This document shows positions 31,997-37,933 of a stretch of 37,933 nucleotides of DNA, piece by piece. The notes under the pieces are model-generated. The model had not been told where the DNA came from, searched no databases, and saw only the letters and a program-made list of their open reading frames with translations. The translations under genes and the position numbers were made by a program. The stretch is taken from positions 1-37,933 of the forward strand of contig NZ_CABDWS010000027.1 in NCBI RefSeq assembly GCF_901447495.1, read 5' to 3'. The DNA comes from Haloimpatiens lingqiaonensis (GTDB lineage: Bacteria; Bacillota; Clostridia; Clostridiales; Clostridiaceae). Numbering within the stretch: the stretch's first letter is position 1; each line of letters opens with the position of its first letter.

Positions 31997-32197
31997 ATGG
32001 TGAAAAGGAAAATGAATATAATTTTTAATATATTAATACCTACAGCAGTTGGGTTTACAACATTTTTCTTGATTTACTATTTATATCAAAAGATGTTTTT
32101 CGAATATAGATGGCTAGCAGTAATACCTCTTGCAATAGTAACAGGCTATATGATAGTAGAAAATAGAAGAGAGTGGGAAATGATAAAACAGGGATAA
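31997..32197 (+). CDS. small two-TM membrane protein
   Basis: The 66-residue product has a basic N-terminus (MVKRKMN), two transmembrane segments (about 8-27 and 36-52) and a charged tail (VENRREWEMIKQG). AAAGGAG, seven bases upstream, fixes ATG 31997. A 61-base copy of its middle, with two mismatches, lies at 34861-34921. No family is recognised. Confidence 0.65.
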   Translation: MVKRKMNIIFNILIPTAVGFTTFFLIYYLYQKMFFEYRWLAVIPLAIVTGYMIVENRREWEMIKQG

Positions 32198-32240
32198 GGG
32201 AAACCTTATCTCTGTTTTATTAGGGGGGATTGGCGAATTG

Positions 32241-32321
32241 ATGTATTTAACAATTGTCATGATTTTTTGTATTACCGTTGCTGGCATTGCCTGTATTTGG
32301 TTCATGTGTAGAAGGAAATAG
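32241..32321 (+). CDS. possible 26-residue single-TM peptide
   Basis: ATG 32241 follows GGGGGG by about 12 bases. The frame codes MYLTIVMIFCITVAGIACIW followed by FMCRRK and a TAG: one hydrophobic span with a basic end, as in type I toxin or holin-like peptides. The spacing of the site is long, so translation is uncertain. Confidence 0.35.
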   Translation: MYLTIVMIFCITVAGIACIWFMCRRK

Positions 32322-32337
32322 CATATTTTGCATAGTT

Positions 32338-32363
32338 TCAAAAAGTGTACCTTTTGAAACTGC
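32338..32363. repeat. inverted repeat around GTGTAC
   Basis: GTTTCAAAA and TTTTGAAAC flank AGTGTACC. Another AAAAGTGTAC occurs at about 32421-32430, just before the truncated HTH gene. A recombination site is possible but not shown. Confidence 0.4.
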
Positions 32364-32434
32364 GTAATAAGGCATTTAAATAGCATTTCAAAAGGTTGAA
32401 TTTATATTTTGCAATATATTTTAAAAGTGTACAG

Positions 32435-32617
32435 ATGGATGATAATTTTGAAAAAACATATAAGCGATGGAAATCGGGTGAAATAACTGCTGTTAAGGCT
32501 ATGGAATCATGTATGATGTATTTATCAAAAAGAGAAACAATAAGAACCAACCCCATAGTTAGGTTCTTATTGTTTCTCTTCTTAGCAATTATTCGTCTAA
32601 TAGGCTATTTTGAATGA
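32435..32617 (+). pseudogene. truncated HTH gene with a terminator-encoded tail
   Basis: From ATG 32435 the frame encodes MDDNFEKTYKRWKSGEITAV followed by KAME, which resembles the C-terminal HTH segment of large serine recombinases and related element proteins ('F-x-x-x-Y-x-x-W-K-x-G-E-I-T-A-x-x-A-M'). The expected 'L-x-x-x-T-F-Y-R' part is missing. Instead the frame runs through the strong terminator hairpin (32531-32579), whose sequence is duplicated at 34764-34816, to a stop near 32617. It seems to be a 3'-truncated remnant fused to unrelated DNA. Confidence 0.5.
32531..32579. terminator. long-stem bidirectional terminator, copy 1
   Basis: AGAGAAACAATAAGAACC (32531-32548) pairs perfectly with GGTTCTTATTGTTTCTCT (32562-32579), 18 base pairs. 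T-runs are present on both sides (TTCTTC on the plus side, TTTTT on the minus side). It ends the minus-strand primase gene. Confidence 0.85.
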
Positions 32618-34565
32618 GTAGATATTTCTTAGTGTCTATACCTAGTTTTTGATTAATGTTTTTATTAGCCTTCACATATATCAGGTCGTATTTTTGAATG
32701 ACATCAGGTAAAACCTTCCTAAATTCATATTCTTTTGCTCCACGCCTTATATAATGGTTGTCCACTTTTAATTTATAATCCATAACCATATCTTTGGTGA
32801 AGTAACCATAGGTTTTGATTTGTTGCAGTATGAATACTTCTATGGCATCTCTTATGCTTTTGCTTTTCTCGGTATCTTTCACATTTACATGATAGATTTT
32901 ATTTGCAAACTCTTCTCCAAAACAGTTTTCCAAATATTTTTTGCTCATACCCATGATGCTAAATTTATATTGAAGCATGATGGATGCCCTTTCATCTGCT
33001 GTTTTAAAAGCCTTATTATAATCAGGAATAGTATAGAAAGAAATTCCGTTTTGACTATTATCTTTGGAAATTTGAATAGCAGTTGCCCTTAAATTTTTAT
33101 TTACATGGCTATATGGGATTTTGTTGAGTAATCCTAAGGTGCAAAATAAGTTAATGTATTTATTTGTATTCACGACGCTTTTATTCCTCTTCCCTGCAAG
33201 ATATCGATTAGAAAAGAAAAATATGCTTTCTCCATTTGTATTAAAGAAACGGTTAACAATATTTTCTTTACCAATTTCAAGAATATCTAATAGTAGAGGG
33301 TAACCAAACCTAATGATACGGTTTAGGCTTGGAAATTCATCTTTCCTTTTATCAAGTTGGCTTAAAAGCATAATGTTATTTTCAAATTTTTTATTTTGTT
33401 CGCTTATCCAAGTTGAATCTTCTAATTTAATATGAAAATATTCAATTAACTCTCTTATAGCAGTTGAAGTGTCGCAGTTTTCTCTAATTTTAACTATATC
33501 AATAATATCCATGCCTTTCCCAGCATTATGGCAAATACAAGTAGGAGAATTACAAAAATACTTGTAATATCCACCGCTATTTTTTATGACAGCACTGGGG
33601 TTGTTGTCGTTATGGAATATGCATTTAAAGTTTACATTAGGCTTTGCATCAATACCTAGATAACTTATTAAATCCTGCTGTTTTAAAAATGGAATCAAGT
33701 CCTCATACTGTAAGACTGGAGTAGAATGAACTTTATGGGTTCCTTTTTGCAAGTTGCTGGTCTTAGCCCTCGTAGCAGCGGGTTTTAGTTCAAGATTTTT
33801 AGCATCCTTAATCAACTCAATGATATTACAATCTATGGCACTTGCAATATCGTGTTGAGTATATTTTATTTCTGTATTGAGGTATATACATTTTATAGTA
33901 AATGGGTCTTTTGGATTCTTTAAATGTTTATAATTTATTAGCCTTAAAACTCTATTTATATCCTTTACACTGCTATCAGCATGCTCTTTTCTTTCTTCAA
34001 AGGCGGAGAAATAGTCAATAAGTTTTTCTTGGAGTGGGGTAAAAGAGCCTAAACTTTGTGGCTTATCAGGGGCAAGCAGCCAATACACATGAAAGCCGTT
34101 TTTAGTTTCTACAATGGCATTTGGAATTAGTTTTAAATTTTCTAATTTCTTCAGAAAAGCAATTTTATATTTCTCTATTTCTTCTTTGTTCCTATATTCA
34201 TATACAGTCTTTCCTTCAGAATCATTAAAGAGTTCTCCGTTAATAATTTTTGGAACCTTTCCAAAATCCATATCAATAAAGTGTGCATTCACTATTTTAA
34301 TAGAACCTTTTCTTTGTCCACCACTGTTTACTACAAAATAGACTCCATAGCCTTGTCTCTGATATTTTTGAATAACTTTTTGCATGAGAGGATATTCTAA
34401 ACTGTCATCTAAAGTAAGAAGACAGTCAAAGTTCTTTGCTATATGCTTTTCCTCCTGAATGAGCCTAAAGTATACTTTTTCATTTTCCTTTTTAAATAGG
34501 GATAAAAACTCAAAATCTGTTATGCCTAATGCTTCACGATTTTCATAGTTAATTCCTAAATTCAT
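32589..34565 (-). CDS. primase-type replication protein (AEP fold plus CHC2-like zinc finger)
   Basis: The 658-residue protein has an archaeo-eukaryotic primase-type core: FIDMDFG (D98, D100) as the catalytic Asp pair, NGFHVYWLL (H159), and KDINRVLRLINYKHLKNP. A zinc-finger segment follows (C315, H318, C338, C343: CIFHNDNNPSA and YFCNSPTCICHN), as in DnaG-like CHC2 domains, then a long helical C-terminus. Such proteins start replication of plasmids and mobile elements. The start is ATG 34565, with GGAGGAG five bases upstream on the minus strand. Iteron-like repeats lie directly upstream (34573-34677). It is transcribed in the same direction as the integrase. Confidence 0.75.
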   Translation of the reverse strand: MNLGINYENREALGITDFEFLSLFKKENEKVYFRLIQEEKHIAKNFDCLLTLDDSLEYPLMQKVIQKYQRQGYGVYFVVNSGGQRKGSIKIVNAHFIDMDFGKVPKIINGELFNDSEGKTVYEYRNKEEIEKYKIAFLKKLENLKLIPNAIVETKNGFHVYWLLAPDKPQSLGSFTPLQEKLIDYFSAFEERKEHADSSVKDINRVLRLINYKHLKNPKDPFTIKCIYLNTEIKYTQHDIASAIDCNIIELIKDAKNLELKPAATRAKTSNLQKGTHKVHSTPVLQYEDLIPFLKQQDLISYLGIDAKPNVNFKCIFHNDNNPSAVIKNSGGYYKYFCNSPTCICHNAGKGMDIIDIVKIRENCDTSTAIRELIEYFHIKLEDSTWISEQNKKFENNIMLLSQLDKRKDEFPSLNRIIRFGYPLLLDILEIGKENIVNRFFNTNGESIFFFSNRYLAGKRNKSVVNTNKYINLFCTLGLLNKIPYSHVNKNLRATAIQISKDNSQNGISFYTIPDYNKAFKTADERASIMLQYKFSIMGMSKKYLENCFGEEFANKIYHVNVKDTEKSKSIRDAIEVFILQQIKTYGYFTKDMVMDYKLKVDNHYIRRGAKEYEFRKVLPDVIQKYDLIYVKANKNINQKLGIDTKKYLLIQNSLLDE

Positions 34566-34572
34566 CAAAACT

Positions 34573-34677
34573 CCTCCGTTTCAGAGGAGTCACTAGATAT
34601 TATGTTTTCCGTTTACATTGAGGCGTTCTCCGTATTATTTTATAAATCTCCGTTTTTAAATAATGTGTTTCCCGTTT
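34573..34677. repeat. five TCCGTTT iteron-like repeats
   Basis: CCGTTT (or CCGTAT) cores lie at 34576, 34609, 34630, 34650 and 34672; four have steps of 21, 20 and 22 bases, near two helical turns, and the first step is 33. They sit at the start of the primase gene, in AT-rich DNA. An origin or operator of the primase is plausible. A CTCCTC/GAGGAG hairpin overlaps the first copy. Confidence 0.6.
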
Positions 34678-34763
34678 TGATTAGCGACTCCATTGTTTAT
34701 TTTTTAGCATTATATTTGTTGTGCTATTGAAATCAAATTTTTACATAGACTTTTTTATAAAAA

Positions 34764-34816
34764 AGAGAAACAATAAAAACCTAACTATGCGTGTAGGTTC
34801 TTATTGTTTCTCTTTT
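34764..34816. terminator. long-stem terminator, copy 2
   Basis: AGAGAAACAATAAAAACCTA pairs with TAGGTTCTTATTGTTTCTCT with one mismatch, and T5 follows. It repeats the terminator at 32531-32579 but its loop differs. Confidence 0.75.
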
Positions 34817-34860
34817 TAGAAATTATGAAGCAAGTAGAAAAGGCCTGCTTAATAGCAGGT

Positions 34861-34921
34861 ATAGATGGCTAGCAGTAATACCTCTTGCAATAGTAACAGT
34901 CTATATGATAATAGAAAATAG
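34861..34921 (+). repeat. 61-base copy of part of the gene at 31997
   Basis: Identical to 32106-32166 in 59 of 61 bases and in frame for YRWLAVIPLAIVT. It has no start and ends within 20 bases, so it is a fragment. A small CCTGC/GCAGG hairpin (34844-34859) precedes it. Confidence 0.8.
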
Positions 34922-34933
34922 GAAGTATTATAG

Positions 34934-34970
34934 ATTTAAAAAGCAGGCAAATGATGCCTGCTTTTTAAAT
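34934..34970. terminator. bidirectional terminator after the integrase
   Basis: ATTTAAAAAGCAGGCA (34934-34949) pairs perfectly with TGCCTGCTTTTTAAAT (34955-34970), five-base loop, with A/T runs on both sides. It lies next to the stop of the minus-strand integrase. Confidence 0.85.
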
Positions 34971-34971
34971 C

Positions 34972-35880
34972 CTAAACTAATGTTTCTATTGCTGCCTCCA
35001 ATTCTTCTTGCCTTGGAATGGTATATACTTGTGCCGTAACATAACCAGAAGCATGACCTGCAAGTTGAGCAACTATAGAAATATCAACCCCATTTTTGAG
35101 AAGTGTTCTGCAAAAATAGTGCCTAAAAGAATGAATAGTTACATCCGTAATCCCTATTTGTGCACAGTATTTCTTGAAAATCTTCCAAATTCCTGACCTG
35201 GTGTAAGGGGTCTTGCGTTCGGATATGAACAGATTATCACATTCTGTTTTAACGTTTTTTCTTATTTCCATCCAGTTGTTAATTGCATCCCGAACATCCC
35301 TATGCAAGGGGATATGACGTACTTTATTTTGCTTTCCTATTACTTTTAAGTTTCCTTTTCGTTCAGTTATATCAATGTCAGCAATATGGATATTTATAAG
35401 TTCAAAATTTCTAACCCCGCATCTTGTAAAAATTTCAAACATGGCGATGTGAGCCTTATTTCCACAGCGATATATATGACGGCGTAAGGCACGGTAGGTC
35501 TGTTCATCCAAAGACTTGGGTGCAGCAGGTGATTGAATCTTTATTTTTTTAATTGCTTTGGCAGGATTATTTTTTATATATTTTTCTCCTTCAAGAAATT
35601 CAAAGTAACTCTTCAGACTGGCCAATCTTAAATTAATGGTTGTTTCTTTCAAATGCCTTGTTCCCTGTAGATATGAACGCATATCTCTGATATCAATTTC
35701 AGTTACTACAATAGGGTCAAAATTTATGCCATTGGTTTCTTCAAACCATTTCGCAAATGCCTGCACATGCTCGATATAAGTTTTTATTGTGGAATCAGAC
35801 TTGTCTATGCTCATCAAATAAGTAGCAAATTCATCAAGATAAAAATTGCTTTCAGTTAATCCCTTATTATATTCCATCAT
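34972..35880 (-). CDS. tyrosine recombinase/integrase
   Basis: The protein has the XerC/D-like layout: a SAM-like N-terminal domain (ATYLMSIDKSDSTIKTYIEH; LRLASLKSYFEFLEGEKY) and a catalytic domain with R157, K183, H250, R253 (HSFRHYF), H276 (LAGHAS) and nucleophile Y286 (QVYT). All residues needed for strand exchange appear present. The start at ATG 35880 is five bases after AAGGA on the minus strand; ATG 35877 is equally possible. It probably inserts and removes the element of which it is the edge gene. The att site was not identified. Confidence 0.9.
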   Translation of the reverse strand: MMEYNKGLTESNFYLDEFATYLMSIDKSDSTIKTYIEHVQAFAKWFEETNGINFDPIVVTEIDIRDMRSYLQGTRHLKETTINLRLASLKSYFEFLEGEKYIKNNPAKAIKKIKIQSPAAPKSLDEQTYRALRRHIYRCGNKAHIAMFEIFTRCGVRNFELINIHIADIDITERKGNLKVIGKQNKVRHIPLHRDVRDAINNWMEIRKNVKTECDNLFISERKTPYTRSGIWKIFKKYCAQIGITDVTIHSFRHYFCRTLLKNGVDISIVAQLAGHASGYVTAQVYTIPRQEELEAAIETLV

Positions 35881-36130
35881 CAACATCCTTCCTATAGTTT
35901 TTAATACTATAAAATATATTGAATAAGGGTTTCAAGAGAGTGTTAAAGTTTTGTTTCCAATTTTTTATGGGATAATGGGCGATTATATGGGGGTTTATAT
36001 TTAGATTTAAAGGGAACTGGAAAAAGAACTTATATTTTGTTGAAAGATTTAGTGGATAAAAGAGGAAATATGAGACTAACGTCAAATTAAATAATAATAA
36101 GTTATATTAGTATGAGGGGTGAGGGGAATT

Positions 36131-37933
36131 ATGGGAGACACAAAAACAGACAATAATATACGAGTTTTTGTTGATGAGCCAATAGGAAATATAGATAGTG
36201 ATGAGTTTGGTCATAGACACTATGTGGACGTTATAAAGAATATTATTGATAATTGTCAAAATGAGCAATTAAATATTGGCTTATTTGGGAAGTGGGGAGT
36301 AGGGAAAACTACAATTATAAACTTGTTAAAAAATCGAATCGATAATTCAAAGAAATATAAAACAGTTATGTTTGAATGCTGGAAATATACAAATGAACCT
36401 ATATCTTTAAAAAGAAAGTTTCTTTTAGAAGTAGCAAAACAAACTGGTGAGCCCGTCGATGAATTGATAGAATCACTTTATATAAAAGGAAATCGACAGA
36501 TAAATAATCAGTCAATTCTAAAAAGTGAAAGCAATCTTAAAAAAAGCATTAAGGAAATGTTTAAAGGATTGCTATGTTCATCTATTATAATATTAATTGC
36601 CGAAGTGATTTTTTATTTGTTTTTATTTAGATGGCTTCATATAGAAGGACAAATGTCAATACCTTTATTTTTCAATGCTATTGTTGTTGGGGTTATTTAT
36701 TATGTGGTTAAAATATTAAGAGACTATACTTCTAATGTAACAATAACAAAGTCAAATGAAAACTTAGAGAGTTTAGAGCAATTTGAAAAGTCATTTAAAA
36801 AACTTATAAATAATTTTGTCAAAAATAATAATAAAATTATTGTCTTTGTTGATGATTTGGATAGATGTCAGAGCAAAAAGGTCATTGAAGTATTAGAGAC
36901 AATAAAAACGTTCATGAATATAAAAAATTGTATTTTTATTATTGCCTGTGATGACGCAATTTTGAAAAAAGCCTTAACTGAAGAAAAAATAGATGATACA
37001 GATTATTTAGATAAAATCTTTCAAATTAAAATGGCTATACCCCCATTTAGGCAAGAAAAAATTAGAAACTACACAATTAAGTTACTAAATAGTATAGACA
37101 TAGATATTCCTAAAGAAGAATTAAAAGAGATTATTCATGTTCTAATTTATAAAAATGTTATGAGCCCAAGGAAAGTAAAAATACTTTTAAATAATTTTAT
37201 TTTGTTATATGTAATTTTTAAAGAAAGGCTACAAGAAAATTATTTTAGTACAAACTTTACATTAGACTTAAAATTTCTGGCTAAAATAACGGTATTGCAG
37301 ACGGAATTTACACAACTATATTATGACTTAGTAAATAATAATAGACTATTGGAGTACGTTGAGAGAGTAAGAAGAGGAGATAATAACTTTGAAGAATCAC
37401 AAGTTGGTATTCTAAGTAAATATTATGTTGAAAAAGAGCAAGGGTTTCAAGTTAAGGATGATTTTAAAGAAGCAATAGAGTATTTGTATTATACAAGCAA
37501 TTATTTTGTTTCACGTGAGCATATTAAAACTTATATTTATTTATCCCAAGACACATTAAATACTTTCTATTCGGATGAGTATGTAGAAAATTTGGAAAAT
37601 TTAATAATTTACAAAGATATTAAAGGGTTTATTGCTGAATTAAATAAAACTAAATCTGAAGATGAAAGAGTTGAAATATTTAATAACCTACTGATGAGAA
37701 TAGATAAATATGAAAATCTAGACATTATAAATATTCTTAATAGTTTATCAAATTTAAATATTGTACAATTAGTTCCAGAAAAAATTGAATATCAATTTGC
37801 AAGTACTATATTAAATAAGATGCAACAATATAAAAATAATATAAAACAATTTGATATAAATGGTGTTGTGTATTATATTAATATAACTGAACAATATAAT
37901 TACTATTTAGATATTATTAATGAGTATATGCAT
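36131..37933 (+). CDS. KAP-family P-loop NTPase (runs off right edge)
   Basis: ATG 36131 follows GAGGGGA. The N-terminus has FGHRHYVDVIKNIIDNC, then Walker A GKWGVGKT (53-60). After about 90 residues two hydrophobic segments (GLLCSSIIILIAEVIFYLFL and FFNAIVVGVIYYVV) give a membrane-inserted loop, and Walker B IIVFVDDLDRC (about D241-D244) follows. This is the KAP design, found in anti-phage and abortive-infection proteins such as PifA. The frame stays open to 37933, over 600 residues, so the C-terminus and any partner gene are outside. The left side of the gene has no recognisable promoter. Confidence 0.88.
   Translation, partial: MGDTKTDNNIRVFVDEPIGNIDSDEFGHRHYVDVIKNIIDNCQNEQLNIGLFGKWGVGKTTIINLLKNRIDNSKKYKTVMFECWKYTNEPISLKRKFLLEVAKQTGEPVDELIESLYIKGNRQINNQSILKSESNLKKSIKEMFKGLLCSSIIILIAEVIFYLFLFRWLHIEGQMSIPLFFNAIVVGVIYYVVKILRDYTSNVTITKSNENLESLEQFEKSFKKLINNFVKNNNKIIVFVDDLDRCQSKKVIEVLETIKTFMNIKNCIFIIACDDAILKKALTEEKIDDTDYLDKIFQIKMAIPPFRQEKIRNYTIKLLNSIDIDIPKEELKEIIHVLIYKNVMSPRKVKILLNNFILLYVIFKERLQENYFSTNFTLDLKFLAKITVLQTEFTQLYYDLVNNNRLLEYVERVRRGDNNFEESQVGILSKYYVEKEQGFQVKDDFKEAIEYLYYTSNYFVSREHIKTYIYLSQDTLNTFYSDEYVENLENLIIYKDIKGFIAELNKTKSEDERVEIFNNLLMRIDKYENLDIINILNSLSNLNIVQLVPEKIEYQFASTILNKMQQYKNNIKQFDINGVVYYINITEQYNYYLDIINEYMH

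Noticed and set aside
32820-34341. several plus-strand frames (32820, 33121, 34114)
   Set aside because: They are antisense to the primase gene, are Phe/Leu-rich and have no start signals.

Overview
The window is AT-rich, with strong GGAGG-type ribosome binding sites and a housekeeping block (dnaX, ybaB/ebfC, recR) in the order found in Bacillota. Protein character and a SpoVS-type gene point to a spore-forming Clostridium or close relative. This is inferred from gene content only.

Layout. Bases 1-431 hold the 5' end of an IS transposase on the minus strand, with a hairpin that overlaps its ribosome binding site. Bases 662-3981 are the conserved replication/repair block. Bases 3982-5494 are non-coding and hold a degenerate tandem family of about 110-136 bp elements with short terminal inverted repeats. 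Bases 5495-7477 carry small conserved genes (two-TM peptide, possible immunity protein, DUF6438 protein, four-helix-bundle protein). From about 7.8 kb to 36 kb the content is accessory and looks like an integrated plasmid or integrative element: ParM/ParR-like segregation genes (8025-9228) at one side, and a primase-type replication protein with iteron-like repeats plus a tyrosine recombinase (32589-35880) at the other.

The cargo is largely genome-defence-like. It includes a large protein with a C-terminal HEPN-type RX4H motif, then a tight operon hsdM-hsdS-GmrSD-like-hsdR (type I restriction-modification with a type IV-like DUF262/DUF1524 enzyme inserted between S and R). A run of small genes follows: a possible ADP-ribosyltransferase-like protein, a UPF0489 (arginase-fold) protein without a normal start codon, a frameshifted nuclease-like gene, a zinc-ribbon protein and a deoxyinosine-type DNA glycosylase. 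A separate XRE regulator / ImmA-IrrE protease / PIN-like triplet has its own strong promoter and paired palindromic operators. A KAP-family NTPase runs off the right edge.

Non-coding signals worth attention are: a pair of structured RNAs (27965-28034 and 31629-31699) with the same 5' sequence and compensatory stem differences; several 'promoter, short leader, intrinsic terminator' modules upstream of accessory genes; a repeated hairpin with a conserved GCATTTTRCCGAATGC core; duplicated terminator and gene fragments flanking the primase; a nonsense-interrupted gene; and a truncated HTH gene whose tail is encoded by a terminator. I saw no rRNA, tRNA or CRISPR array.
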